This document shows positions 19,784 to 28,615 of a stretch of DNA of 64,000 nucleotides, in pieces (position 1 is the first letter of the stretch; every line of letters starts with the position of its first letter). The DNA comes from Pseudomonas sp. MYb118 (lineage in GTDB: Bacteria > Pseudomonadota > Gammaproteobacteria > Pseudomonadales > Pseudomonadaceae). Under the pieces are notes generated by a model. That model searched no databases. It was not told the origin of the DNA and saw only the letters and a list, made by a program, of their open reading frames with translations. The DNA lies in assembly GCF_040947875.1 (NCBI RefSeq), contig NZ_JBFRXN010000001.1:310001-374000 (forward strand), written 5' to 3'. A program made the translations under genes and the position numbers.

Positions 19784-20530
19784 TCAAGGGGTGTTCGCCT
19801 TGCCGACATACAGCCGGATAATGTCGTCGATCTCGCCGGACATCTTCATTCGCAGCAGCGTGCGCAGAATGCGCTGCACCGGCACTGCCGGATCATTACG
19901 CACGAAGCAGCCGACACTCTGCTCCTGCAACACCGCCACGCCTTGCAGTTGCCGTTCGGCTGGCTGACGCTGGTTGAACCAGTCCAGGGTCCATTGATTG
20001 GTTACCGCATAGCGATAGCGCCCGGCCTGCAATTTTTCCAGGGCCTGATCCTGGCTGCGCGCGTCTTCGCGCACCAGGTGGGCACTGTCGAACAGCGGTT
20101 GCAGGGTCGGGTAGCTGTAACCCAGCACGGTGCCGATGGTCTGGCGCGGCAGGCTCGCCGGGACTACGGCGTAGGGTGCTTCCTGGCGGCTGACCAGCAG
20201 GTCCGGCTGCGTCCACAACGGGATGCTCCAGATGTAGTCACCCGACTGATTGGGCAGCCACGATTGCGCGGCATAACAGCGCACATCGACCTCGCCGTGC
20301 TCCATTGCGCCCTGCACGCGTGCCCGCGGCAGCACGTGGAATTCAGCCGGCAGGCCGACCTGGGTGGCGAGGCTGAGCATCACGTCGTAGAGAATGCCCT
20401 GGGTCGGCTGGCCGCGCTCGAGCTGCACCATCGGCATGGCCCAACTGTCGGGCACCACGAAGCGCAGCGGCGCATCAGAGGCGCTGGCGTTCAGACTGAT
20501 CAACAGCAGTGCCCCCAAGGCCAGCCGCAT
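19784..20530 (-). CDS. Periplasmic amino-acid-type solute-binding protein
   Basis: A 248-residue type 2 periplasmic binding fold (SBP_bac_3-like). The ATG at 20530 gives a clean signal peptide (MRLALGALLLISLNASASD, cleavage near ASA|SD); the open frame extending to 20614 adds codons that would spoil it. The mature part begins PLRFVVPDSWAMPM and includes GILYDVMLSLATQVGL and QTIGTVLGYSYPT, usual for this family. No permease or ATPase is nearby, so it may act alone as a sensory input, perhaps with the convergent GGDEF-EAL protein (inference from proximity only). Confidence 0.75.
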   Translation of the reverse strand: MRLALGALLLISLNASASDAPLRFVVPDSWAMPMVQLERGQPTQGILYDVMLSLATQVGLPAEFHVLPRARVQGAMEHGEVDVRCYAAQSWLPNQSGDYIWSIPLWTQPDLLVSRQEAPYAVVPASLPRQTIGTVLGYSYPTLQPLFDSAHLVREDARSQDQALEKLQAGRYRYAVTNQWTLDWFNQRQPAERQLQGVAVLQEQSVGCFVRNDPAVPVQRILRTLLRMKMSGEIDDIIRLYVGKANTP

Positions 20531-20672
20531 AGACGCTCCGGTACTGATGAAACCTGTGCCGATAAAACCCAAAGTGTGCATCTTAGCCAGATTAGACGAG
20601 CATGCCGGATGCAATTTTGCCCTTGCTCCGCTAGCATTAGCCGCTTCTGTTCCTTGGTTGCGACGGTTTTCG

Positions 20673-22772
20673 ATGAGTTATCAGGTTCTTGCACGTAAAT
20701 GGCGTCCGCGCTCGTTCCGCGAAATGGTCGGCCAGACCCATGTGCTCAAGGCTCTGATCAATGCCTTGGACAGCCAGCGGCTGCACCATGCCTACCTGTT
20801 TACCGGCACGCGCGGGGTCGGCAAGACCACCATCGCGCGGATTATCGCCAAATGCCTGAACTGTGAAACAGGTATCACTTCCAGCCCCTGTGGCGAGTGC
20901 TCGGTGTGCCGCGAGATCGACGAAGGGCGCTTCGTCGACCTGATCGAGATCGACGCCGCGAGCCGGACCAAGGTCGAGGACACCCGCGAACTGCTGGATA
21001 ACGTGCAGTACGCGCCGAGCCGTGGGCGCTTCAAGGTCTACCTGATCGACGAAGTGCACATGCTCTCCAGCCATTCCTTCAATGCGCTGCTCAAGACCCT
21101 CGAAGAACCGCCACCCTACGTCAAGTTCATCCTGGCGACCACTGACCCGCAGAAACTTCCTGCAACGATTTTGTCGCGTTGCTTGCAGTTCTCCCTGAAG
21201 AACATGACCCCTGAGCGTGTGGTCGAGCACCTGACCCACGTGCTGGGTGTCGAGAACGTACCGTTCGAAGACGATGCGCTGTGGCTGCTCGGTCGAGCCG
21301 CCGACGGCTCGATGCGTGACGCCATGAGCCTGACCGACCAGGCGATTGCCTTCGGTGAAGGCAAGGTCATGGCGGCCGACGTGCGGGCCATGCTCGGCAC
21401 GCTCGATCATGGCCAGGTCTATGACGTGCTGCACGCGCTGATCCAGGGCGACGCCAAGGCCCTGCTCGAAGCCGTGCGCCATCTGGCCGAGCAAGGGCCG
21501 GACTGGAACGGCGTGCTGTCGGAAATTCTCAATGTGCTGCATCGGGTCGCCATCGCCCAGGCCTTGCCTGATGGCGTCGACAATGGCCACGGCGACCGCG
21601 ACCGGGTGCTGGCACTGGCCCAGGCCCTGCCGGCCGAAGACGTGCAGTTCTACTACCAGATGGGCTTGATTGGCCGTCGCGACCTGCCGCTGGCGCCGGA
21701 CCCGCGTGGTGGTTTCGAAATGGTCCTGCTGCGGATGCTGGCGTTCCGTCCGGCAGACACCGACGACGCACCCAGGCAGCCACTAAAGTCAGTGGGGATC
21801 AGCCAGGCCACAGTTGATTCCGCCAATTCAGTGGCTGCCGCGCCGGTGGTTGCGCCGGTAGTCGTTGCCGCACCCGCACCTGTTCCGGCGCCGGCTGCCG
21901 CTCCAGCGCCTGCGCCCGAGCCGGTCGCGCCTGTGGTTGTGCCTGAGCCGGTTGCCGAGCCTGAGCCTGTCGCGGTGGAAGAGGTGGTCGACCTGCCGTG
22001 GAATGATCCGGTAGAGCCTGAGCCCGAGCCTGAGCCTGAAATCATCCAGCAGCCGGCTGTCGAGCCGGTGCTGGAAACCATCGCCGAACAACCCGAATTG
22101 CCGCCGGTCCTTGCGCAGACGCCGGACAGCGTCGTGCCGGACGCACCGGACGTTCCCGAGTGGGCCTCTGCGTCGATTCCCGAGCCTTCCGTGGCCGAAG
22201 TCGATGCCGCCACGCCGGGCATGGACCTGGACGACGAGCCGCCGCTGGACGAGGATTACATCGAGCCGGACATGGATTCGGCCTACAGTTACCTCGATGA
22301 ACTGGCCAGCGAACACACCGCCGAGCCGGCACCGGAGCCCGAGCCTGAACCGGCGGCAATGCCCGCCACCGGGTTGGCCCTGGAGTGGCTGGAGCTGTTC
22401 CCGAAATTGCCGATTTCCGGCATGACCGGCAGTATCGCCGCCAACTGCACGTTGATCTCCGTTGAAGGCGACACCTGGCTGTTGCACCTGGATCCGGCCC
22501 ACAGTGCGCTGTTCAACGCGACCCAGCAACGTCGCCTGAACGATGCGTTGAATCAGTACCACGGTCGCACCTTGACCCTGAACATGGAGCTGATCAAGCC
22601 CGAGCAGGAGACACCGGCCCAGGCCGCGTCCCGGCGCCGTGCCGATCGCCAGCGCGAGGCTGAAGAGTCGATCCACGGTGATCCGTTCATCCAGCAGATG
22701 ATGCAGCAGTTCGGTGCCGTCATCCGTAACGATACTATTGAACCTGTCGAAGCCCTGGTCAGTCAGGGCTAA
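20673..22772 (+). CDS. dnaX: DNA polymerase III subunits tau/gamma
   Basis: The clamp-loader ATPase that also couples the polymerase cores to DnaB. It is 699 residues, start ATG 20673 (MSYQVLARKWRPRSF). Walker A TGTRGVGKTT is at 44-53, a zinc module follows (CLNCETG..SPCGECSVC), then Walker B YLIDEVHM and the SRC motif SRCLQF. A long Ala/Pro/Glu linker (about 380-570) leads to the tau C-terminal domain. I found no run of five or more A anywhere in the gene, so the A-AAA-AAG slippage site that makes gamma in E. coli is absent. Confidence 0.97.
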   Translation: MSYQVLARKWRPRSFREMVGQTHVLKALINALDSQRLHHAYLFTGTRGVGKTTIARIIAKCLNCETGITSSPCGECSVCREIDEGRFVDLIEIDAASRTKVEDTRELLDNVQYAPSRGRFKVYLIDEVHMLSSHSFNALLKTLEEPPPYVKFILATTDPQKLPATILSRCLQFSLKNMTPERVVEHLTHVLGVENVPFEDDALWLLGRAADGSMRDAMSLTDQAIAFGEGKVMAADVRAMLGTLDHGQVYDVLHALIQGDAKALLEAVRHLAEQGPDWNGVLSEILNVLHRVAIAQALPDGVDNGHGDRDRVLALAQALPAEDVQFYYQMGLIGRRDLPLAPDPRGGFEMVLLRMLAFRPADTDDAPRQPLKSVGISQATVDSANSVAAAPVVAPVVVAAPAPVPAPAAAPAPAPEPVAPVVVPEPVAEPEPVAVEEVVDLPWNDPVEPEPEPEPEIIQQPAVEPVLETIAEQPELPPVLAQTPDSVVPDAPDVPEWASASIPEPSVAEVDAATPGMDLDDEPPLDEDYIEPDMDSAYSYLDELASEHTAEPAPEPEPEPAAMPATGLALEWLELFPKLPISGMTGSIAANCTLISVEGDTWLLHLDPAHSALFNATQQRRLNDALNQYHGRTLTLNMELIKPEQETPAQAASRRRADRQREAEESIHGDPFIQQMMQQFGAVIRNDTIEPVEALVSQG

Positions 22773-22838
22773 TAACTGAAGGCGTTCGGTCTGGTGGCCG
22801 GACGCTGCTTACATCCAAGTACTTTTGAGGTGATTACC

Positions 22839-23177
22839 ATGATGAAAGGTGGCATGGCCGGCCTGATGAAGCAGGCGCAGCAGATGCAGGAAAAGATGGC
22901 CAAGATGCAGGAAGAGCTGGCCAACGCCGAAGTCACCGGTAAGGCCGGTGGCGATATGGTCACCGTGGTGATGACCGGTCGTCACGACCTGAAAAGCGTG
23001 ACCATCGACCCGAGCCTGGTCGAAGGCATGAGCGAAGACGACAAGGAAATGCTGGAAGCCGTCGTCGCCGCCGCCGTCAACGACGCCGTGCGCAAGATCG
23101 AAGCCAACAGCCAGGAAAAAATGGGCAGCATGACCGCTGGCATGCAATTGCCGCCAGGCATGAAACTGCCATTCTGA
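22839..23177 (+). CDS. ybaB: YbaB/EbfC nucleoid-associated protein
   Basis: A 112-residue DNA-binding protein conserved next to dnaX and recR in many bacteria. It starts [20 protein letters not shown] at ATG 22839, with TGAGG 8 nt upstream. An N-terminal helix rich in M, Q and K is followed by the [20 protein letters not shown] core and an acidic helix. The C-terminal [11 protein letters not shown] is characteristic. It forms dimers that bind DNA without strong sequence specificity. Confidence 0.95.
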   Translation: MMKGGMAGLMKQAQQMQEKMAKMQEELANAEVTGKAGGDMVTVVMTGRHDLKSVTIDPSLVEGMSEDDKEMLEAVVAAAVNDAVRKIEANSQEKMGSMTAGMQLPPGMKLPF

Positions 23178-23209
23178 TTCGCCACGGCGGGTGAGATGAG
23201 TTAAACAGG

Positions 23210-23242
23210 ATGCCAGGCTTAGTGCCTGGCATTTTTGTTTTT
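23210..23242 (+). terminator. Terminator after ybaB
   Basis: ATGCCAGGC (23210-23218), a TTAGT loop and GCCTGGCAT (23224-23232) are followed by TTTTGTTTTT. A strong intrinsic terminator for dnaX-ybaB, which separates them from recR. Confidence 0.88.
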
Positions 23243-23275
23243 GCCTGATGCATATGCGGTGCTCATGAGTCCGCC

Positions 23276-23350
23276 ATCGCGAGCAAGCCCGCTCCCACAG
23301 TGGATCTTCAGTGTTCACAAAACTCCTGTGGGAGCGAGCCTGCTCGCGAT
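23276..23350. repeat. REP pair
   Basis: Arms ATCGCGAGCAAGCCCGCTCC and GGAGCGAGCCTGCTCGCGAT, between ybaB and the oxidoreductase gene. Confidence 0.9.
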
Positions 23351-23452
23351 GAAGCCGACTCGGTCCAATTGCCAGAAACATCGAACCCCAAACCGCCACA
23401 AAGGTCTGCTCATCTACACCCGCCCATCTCATCGTTCAAAGGAGACGCTCAC

Positions 23453-24487
23453 ATGCCCGAAGCATTGATCCTCAACCAACGAATCGTCCTGGCGTCCCGT
23501 CCGGTGGGCGCGCCGACGCCGGAGAATTTCCGTCTGGAAAGGGAGGCGCTGCCGGACCTGGCTGACGGTCAGGTGTTGCTCAAGACCCTTTACCTGTCGC
23601 TGGACCCCTACATGCGCGGGCGCATGAGTGACGCGCCATCCTACGCAGCGCCAGTAGAAATCGACGAGGTCATGACCGGTGGGGCTGTCAGTCGGGTCGA
23701 GCGTTCGTTGAACCCCAAGTTTCACGAGGGCGATCTGGTGGTCGGTGCCACTGGCTGGCAGAGCCACAGCATCAGCGATGGGCGCAACATCATCCCGGTG
23801 CCGTCGGGGCTTTCGAGCCCGTCGATGGCCCTGGGGGTGCTGGGTATGCCGGGCATGACCGCCTATATGGGCCTGATGGACATCGGCCAGCCCCAGGCGG
23901 GCGAAACCCTGGTGGTCGCGGCTGCGTCCGGGGCGGTCGGCTCGGTGGTCGGCCAGGTGGCGAAGATCAAGGGTCTGCGGGTGGTCGGCGTGGCCGGTGG
24001 GGCGGATAAATGCCGTTATGTGGTCGAGGAACTGGGGTTCGACGCCTGCATCGATCACAAGCGCGCCGACTTTGCCAGCGAACTGGCGCTGGCGTGCCCC
24101 AAGGGCGTCGACATCTATTACGAGAATGTCGGTGGCAAGGTGTTCGATGCGGTCGTGCCGCTGCTCAACCCCAAGGCACGGATTCCCCTGTGCGGCCTGA
24201 TCGCCGGCTACAACGCCAAGGAAGCCCCGACCGGCCCGGATCGCCTGCCGCAACTGCAACGCACGCTGCTGACCAAGCGGGTACGCATCCAGGGCTTCAT
24301 CGTGTTCGATGACTACGGTGATCGCCAGCCGGAATTCGTCAGCGCCATGGCCCCGTGGGTGCGTGATGGCAAGGTGAAATTCCGCGAGGATGTGGTTGAT
24401 GGCCTGGAGAATGCCCCCGAGGCGTTCATCGGCCTGCTGGAAGGGCGCAACTTCGGCAAACTGGTGGTGCGCGTCGCGCAGGACTGA
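23453..24487 (+). CDS. NADP-dependent medium-chain oxidoreductase (CurA/leukotriene B4 reductase-like)
   Basis: A 344-residue zinc-independent MDR-family enzyme, probably an NADPH-dependent alkenal/enone double-bond reductase. The start MPEALILNQRIVLASRPVG at ATG 23453 has AAAGGAG 9 nt upstream. Family marks are LYLSLDPYMRGRMSD (about 43-57), the nucleotide-binding AAASGAVGSVVGQVAK (about 157-172), DIYYENVGG and the C-terminal GKLVVRV. Zinc-ligand cysteines are missing, as expected. It is inserted between ybaB and recR with its own RBS and terminator, so it is likely an independent unit. Confidence 0.88.
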   Translation: MPEALILNQRIVLASRPVGAPTPENFRLEREALPDLADGQVLLKTLYLSLDPYMRGRMSDAPSYAAPVEIDEVMTGGAVSRVERSLNPKFHEGDLVVGATGWQSHSISDGRNIIPVPSGLSSPSMALGVLGMPGMTAYMGLMDIGQPQAGETLVVAAASGAVGSVVGQVAKIKGLRVVGVAGGADKCRYVVEELGFDACIDHKRADFASELALACPKGVDIYYENVGGKVFDAVVPLLNPKARIPLCGLIAGYNAKEAPTGPDRLPQLQRTLLTKRVRIQGFIVFDDYGDRQPEFVSAMAPWVRDGKVKFREDVVDGLENAPEAFIGLLEGRNFGKLVVRVAQD

Positions 24488-24502
24488 GTATTTGACGCTA
24501 AA

Positions 24503-24537
24503 GAGAGGCGCGGGTATAAACCGCGTCTCGTCGTTTT
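24503..24537 (+). terminator. Putative terminator between oxidoreductase and recR
   Basis: GAGGCGCGG (24505-24513) pairs with CCGCGTCTC (24521-24529, one G-T pair), followed by GTCGTTTTG. The hairpin ends about 17 nt before the recR ATG, so it lies in the recR leader. Confidence 0.5.
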
Positions 24538-24553
24538 GTCGGACCTTTTCCCC

Positions 24554-25156
24554 ATGAGCTTCAGCCCTTTGATTCGCCAACTGATCGACTCCCTGCGAAT
24601 TTTGCCAGGTGTCGGTCAGAAAACTGCCCAACGCATGGCGTTGCAGCTCCTGGAGCGCGATCGCAGCGGCGGTGCGCGCCTGGCGTCGGCCCTGAGTCAG
24701 GCCATGGAAGGGGTCGGCCACTGCCGCTTGTGCCGCACGCTGACCGAAGACGACCTGTGCCCGCAATGTGCCGACACCCGCCGCGACGACACCCTGCTGT
24801 GCGTGGTGGAAGGGCCGATGGATGTGTACGCCGTGGAGCAGACCGGCTTTCGTGGGCGCTACTTCGTGCTCAAGGGCCACCTGTCGCCGCTCGACGGCCT
24901 GGGGCCGGAAGCCATCGGCATCCCGCAATTGCTGGCGCGGATCGACGAGGCGGGCACCTTTGCCGAAGTCATCCTCGCCACCAACCCGACGGTCGAAGGC
25001 GAAGCCACCGCGCATTACATCGCCCAGTTGCTGGCCAGCAAAGGCCTGATCGCCTCGCGCATTGCCCACGGCGTGCCGCTGGGCGGGGAGCTGGAGCTGG
25101 TGGATGGCGGGACGCTGGCGCATTCGTTTGCGGGGCGTAAGCCGATTTCCCTGTGA
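24554..25156 (+). CDS. recR: Recombination mediator RecR
   Basis: A 200-residue partner of RecF and RecO in loading RecA at single-strand gaps. It has an N-terminal HhH ([20 protein letters not shown]), a four-Cys zinc finger ([16 protein letters not shown], about 57-72), a Toprim domain starting [16 protein letters not shown] and a C-terminal Walker-B-like segment. Start ATG 24554 ([12 protein letters not shown]). Family length is 195-200. Confidence 0.97.
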   Translation: MSFSPLIRQLIDSLRILPGVGQKTAQRMALQLLERDRSGGARLASALSQAMEGVGHCRLCRTLTEDDLCPQCADTRRDDTLLCVVEGPMDVYAVEQTGFRGRYFVLKGHLSPLDGLGPEAIGIPQLLARIDEAGTFAEVILATNPTVEGEATAHYIAQLLASKGLIASRIAHGVPLGGELELVDGGTLAHSFAGRKPISL

Positions 25157-25180
25157 TTTTGTGTTGGCTGGGCGGGCGCC

Positions 25181-25253
25181 ATCGCGGGCAAGCCCGCTCC
25201 TACAGGGATCGTGGTGTGCGCGGGTTCTCTGTAGGAGCGGGCCTGCCCGCGAT
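25181..25253. repeat. REP pair (GCGGGC variant)
   Basis: Arms ATCGCGGGCAAGCCCGCTCC and GGAGCGGGCCTGCCCGCGAT: both arms carry the compensatory A-to-G change, GCGGGC in place of GCGAGC. Confidence 0.9.
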
Positions 25254-25347
25254 GCAGACACCTCGGTCCACCTGACCCACACAATCTGGTTGAAAACCAA
25301 GCAAGCGCTCGGTTAACTTCGCTGAACCCCTCCAGCGGAGTTCGCCG

Positions 25348-26496
25348 ATGCCTGCCTTCCAGGAATACTTCGACCCCAGCCACCAAATGGTCCGCGACAG
25401 CGTCAGACGATTCGTCGAGCGCGAGATTCTTCCGGACATCGATCAGTGGGAAGAGGCCGAGGGCTTTCCCCGCGAGCTGTACCTCAAGGCCGGTGCGGCG
25501 GGGATTCTCGGCATCGGTTACCCGGAAGCCTTCGGTGGCAGCCACGAGGGTGACCTGTTCGCCAAGGTCGCCGCCAGCGAGGAGTTGATGCGCTGTGGCT
25601 CCGGCGGGCTGGTGGCGGGGCTGGGGTCGCTGGACATCGGCCTGCCGCCCATCGTCAAGTGGGCCCGGCCCGAGGTTCGCGAGCGCATCGTGCCGCAGGT
25701 GTTGGCTGGCGAGAAGATCAGCGCCCTGGCCGTCACCGAGCCCGGCGGCGGTTCCGACGTTGCCAACCTGCAAACCCGCGCCGTGCGTGACGGCGATTTT
25801 TACCGGGTCAGCGGCAGCAAGACCTTCATTACCAGCGGCGTGCGCGCCGATGTCTACACGGTGGCGGTGCGCACCGGCGAGCCGGGGTTTGCCGGCATCA
25901 GCCTGTTGCTGATCGAGAAAGGCACCCCAGGCTTCACCGTGGGCCGCTCACTGAAGAAAATGGGGTGGTGGGCCTCGGACACCGCCGAGCTGTTCTTCGA
26001 CGATTGCAGGGTGCCCGTGGGCCATCTGATCGGCAGCGAGAACATGGGCTTCGCCTGCATCATGGGCAATTTCCAGAGCGAACGCCTGGCACTGGCGCTG
26101 ATGGCCAACATGACCGCGCAACTGGCCCTGGAAGAGAGCCTGAAGTGGGCGCGCCAGCGTGAAGCGTTCGGCAAGCCAATCGGCAAGTTCCAGGTGATCA
26201 AGCACCGCCTCGCGGAAATGGCCACGGCCCTGGAAGTCTCGCGGGAGTTCACCTACCGGCAGGCGGCGAAGATGGCGGCGGGGCAGAGCGTGATCAAGGA
26301 AATTTCCATGGCCAAGAACTTCGCCACCGACACGGCGGACCGGATCGTCAACGATGCGGTGCAGATTCTTGGCGGGCTGGGTTATATGCGTGAGAGCCTG
26401 GTGGAGCGGTTGTACCGGGATAACCGGATACTGTCGATTGGCGGGGGGACGCGGGAAGTGATGAACGAGATTATCAGTAAGCAGATGGGGCTTTGA
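25348..26496 (+). CDS. Acyl-CoA dehydrogenase
   Basis: A 382-residue FAD-dependent enzyme introducing the alpha,beta double bond of an acyl-CoA. The helical N-domain opens FDPSHQMVRDSVRRFVE. FAD/substrate motif AVTEPGGGSDVANL is at about 129-142 and FITSGVRAD follows. The C-terminal helical domain has RQREAFGKPIGKFQ and DAVQILGGLGYMRES, ending GGGTREVMNEIISKQMGL. RBS GGAG about 7 nt before the ATG. Chain-length specificity cannot be read. It follows recR; linkage is by position only. Confidence 0.92.
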   Translation: MPAFQEYFDPSHQMVRDSVRRFVEREILPDIDQWEEAEGFPRELYLKAGAAGILGIGYPEAFGGSHEGDLFAKVAASEELMRCGSGGLVAGLGSLDIGLPPIVKWARPEVRERIVPQVLAGEKISALAVTEPGGGSDVANLQTRAVRDGDFYRVSGSKTFITSGVRADVYTVAVRTGEPGFAGISLLLIEKGTPGFTVGRSLKKMGWWASDTAELFFDDCRVPVGHLIGSENMGFACIMGNFQSERLALALMANMTAQLALEESLKWARQREAFGKPIGKFQVIKHRLAEMATALEVSREFTYRQAAKMAAGQSVIKEISMAKNFATDTADRIVNDAVQILGGLGYMRESLVERLYRDNRILSIGGGTREVMNEIISKQMGL

Positions 26497-26521
26497 GATT
26501 TATAGTGTGGTGGCTGGCCTC

Positions 26522-26596
26522 ATCGCGAGCAGGCTCGCTCCCACAGTTGATTGGTGTCATACACAAAACCATTGTGGGAGCGAGCCTGCTCGCGAT
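26522..26596. repeat. REP pair
   Basis: Canonical GAGCAGGCTC/GAGCCTGCTC arms between the convergent acyl-CoA dehydrogenase and apt genes. Confidence 0.9.
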
Positions 26597-26616
26597 AGCG
26601 GTACCACAAGCGCTGC

Positions 26617-27165
26617 TTACTTATCGGTCAACGCAAACTGCGTCAGGCAATACGTCGGGATGCCCATGTCTTCCAGGCGCTGCGAGCCGCCCAGTTCCGG
26701 CAGGTCGATGATCGCGGCCGCTTCATGCACCCGCGCGCCCATGCGGCGGATCAGGTTGGCCGCGGCGATCAGCGTGCCGCCGGTGGCGATGAGGTCATCG
26801 AACATCACCACCGAGTCGCCTTCGCACAGGCTGTCGGCGTGCACTTCGAGGAACGCTTCGCCGTATTCGGTGGCATAACCCTCGGCCAGCACATCGGCCG
26901 GCAGCTTGCCCTGCTTGCGAAACAGCACCAGCGGCTTGTTCAGTTGATAGGCCAGCACCGAGCCGATCAGGAAGCCGCGCGCGTCCATGGCACCGATGTG
27001 GGTGAAGTCAGCTTCGACGTAGCGGTGGGCGAAGCTGTCCATCACCAGGCGCAGAGCGGTCGGGGACTGGAACAGCGGGGTGATGTCACGAAAGATGACG
27101 CCCGGTTTCGGGAAGTCGATCACCGGGCGGATCAGGGATTTGATGTCGAAGGAATCGAAGACCAT
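26617..27165 (-). CDS. apt: Adenine phosphoribosyltransferase
   Basis: Salvages adenine to AMP using PRPP; cytosolic, dimeric. The 182-residue sequence begins [20 protein letters not shown], has the flexible-loop region [20 protein letters not shown] and the PRPP-binding loop [14 protein letters not shown] (about 124-137). It lies downstream of anr in the same direction, 80 bp away. A TATAAT hexamer (minus strand, 27204-27199) suggests its own promoter. Confidence 0.96.
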   Translation of the reverse strand: MVFDSFDIKSLIRPVIDFPKPGVIFRDITPLFQSPTALRLVMDSFAHRYVEADFTHIGAMDARGFLIGSVLAYQLNKPLVLFRKQGKLPADVLAEGYATEYGEAFLEVHADSLCEGDSVVMFDDLIATGGTLIAAANLIRRMGARVHEAAAIIDLPELGGSQRLEDMGIPTYCLTQFALTDK

Positions 27166-27206
27166 CGTCGAAGTGTCCTGGCAGGCTGCAAACGACGCAT
27201 TATAAC

Positions 27207-27234
27207 GGCGGCTGAACCGTTTGGCTCAGCCGCC
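27207..27234. terminator. Hairpin between anr and apt
   Basis: GGCGGCTGA (27207-27215) and TCAGCCGCC (27226-27234) form a perfect 9-bp stem. It is positioned to end anr transcription, but its T tail on that strand is poor. The apt -10-like TATAAT follows it immediately on the minus strand. Confidence 0.5.
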
Positions 27235-27245
27235 ATTTGTCGCAA

Positions 27246-27980
27246 TCAGCCTTCGAGCGAACCGCCGGCCAGTGCGCACAGCTGGATCGGGTCGAGGATC
27301 TGGATTTCCTTGCCCTCGGCGGCGATCAATTCGTTGGCCTGGAAACGCGTGAACACCCGCGAGACGGTTTCCACCGCCAGGCCCAGGTAGTTGCCGATTT
27401 CGTTGCGCGACATGCTCAGGCGGAACTGGTTGGCCGAGAAGCCACGGGCGCGGAAACGCGCCGAGAGGTTGACCAGGAACGTGGCGATGCGCTCGTCGGC
27501 GGTTTTTTTCGACAGCAGCAACATCATCTGTTGATCGTCGCGGATTTCCCGGCTCATCACGCGCATCAACTGGCGGCGCAGTTGTGGCAGTTGCAGCGCC
27601 AGTTCGTCCAGGCGTTCGAACGGGATTTCGCAGACCGAGGTGGTCTCCAGTGCCTGGGCCGAGACCGGGTGTTTTTCCGTGTCCATGCCCGACAGCCCGA
27701 CCAGTTCGCTGGGCAGGTGGAAACCGGTGAGCTGTTCTTCACCGCCATCGCTCAGGCTGAAGGTTTTCAACGCGCCGGAGCGAACTGCATAAACGCAATC
27801 GAAGTTGTCGCCCTGGCGGAACAGGAATTCGCCTTTTTTCAGCGGGCGGCCACGTTTAACGATTTCGTCCAGCGCATCCATGTCTTCCAGATTCAGAGAA
27901 AGTGGCAAACAGAGGGGGGCCAGGCTGCAATCCTTGCAATGAGCCTGGTTATGAGCGCGCAGTTTTACTGGCTCGGACAT
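27246..27980 (-). CDS. anr: Oxygen-sensing Crp/Fnr regulator Anr
   Basis: The pseudomonad FNR homologue. An oxygen-labile [4Fe-4S] cluster permits dimerisation and binding to TTGAT-N4-ATCAA when oxygen is low. The 244-residue protein has the N-terminal cysteine cluster [12 protein letters not shown] (C15, C18, C24) plus the distal Cys in NFDCVYAV (about residue 60), a cyclic-nucleotide-binding-like barrel, a dimer helix and a C-terminal HTH with [20 protein letters not shown]. The neighbours hemN, cco and aer are its expected targets. Four candidate boxes lie in this window. Confidence 0.97.
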   Translation of the reverse strand: MSEPVKLRAHNQAHCKDCSLAPLCLPLSLNLEDMDALDEIVKRGRPLKKGEFLFRQGDNFDCVYAVRSGALKTFSLSDGGEEQLTGFHLPSELVGLSGMDTEKHPVSAQALETTSVCEIPFERLDELALQLPQLRRQLMRVMSREIRDDQQMMLLLSKKTADERIATFLVNLSARFRARGFSANQFRLSMSRNEIGNYLGLAVETVSRVFTRFQANELIAAEGKEIQILDPIQLCALAGGSLEG

Positions 27981-28135
27981 TTCTTAAATCCTTGTGGGAA
28001 ATCACACATAGGACGTAAGGGTAACCCAACGGAAGTCGTTGAAGCCAGCGGTGTGCCGAATTGTCACATCGCAGTCAAGGGTTGCGGGTGTCGGCCGATA
28101 CACAGGCATCCGCATAGACCCAAGGTACTCGCTTC

Positions 28136-28615
28136 ATGGCCAGCATCGGCGTGCTTACTCCCGGTAACAGTAGTGTCCAGACTCTGCTTGAACCCTCCGA
28201 GGGCGCCGTTGGAGAAGGGGCGGCTAGCGCTGCAAGCCCGCTCGACGCGCCGGTTGCCGAAGGCATCAAGGTGTCGCTGTCGGGTGTCGGCCTGAACAAG
28301 GCCGCATCTGCGCACGGCGATAACAAGGACATCGAAGAAAGCGGCTTGCCGGAAAACATTCAACATATTCTGAAAATGATCCGCCGGTTGCAGCAACAGG
28401 TCGCCGAAAAAGTCGCGCGAATGCAGGCGGTCATGGCCGACAAGCGGCTCTCGGCCGAGGAACGCAAGGCCAAGCTCGTTGCGTTGCAGGCCGCCATCAC
28501 CTCACTCAATGGCGGCCTGATCACCGCCAACCTGTCCCTGTCCAAAGCCATGAGTCAGGCCAGCCTGACGCCCGAGCAAGTGCTGAAAACCGCCTCGCTG
28601 GCCCTCGAACGCTAG
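28136..28615 (+). CDS. Conserved hypothetical protein, FlxA-like helical
   Basis: A 159-residue soluble protein lying between anr and hemN, transcribed divergently from anr and overlapping the hemN stop by 4 nt tail to tail. The first ~70 residues are low-complexity (A, G, S rich). From about 74 there is a predicted coiled coil, HILKMIRRLQQQVAEKVARM then LSAEERKAKLVALQAAITSL, with a heptad pattern resembling FlxA-like proteins. No signal peptide, membrane segment or catalytic motif is visible. Function unknown; the location suggests, without proof, a link to low-oxygen physiology. Confidence 0.7.
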   Translation: MASIGVLTPGNSSVQTLLEPSEGAVGEGAASAASPLDAPVAEGIKVSLSGVGLNKAASAHGDNKDIEESGLPENIQHILKMIRRLQQQVAEKVARMQAVMADKRLSAEERKAKLVALQAAITSLNGGLITANLSLSKAMSQASLTPEQVLKTASLALER

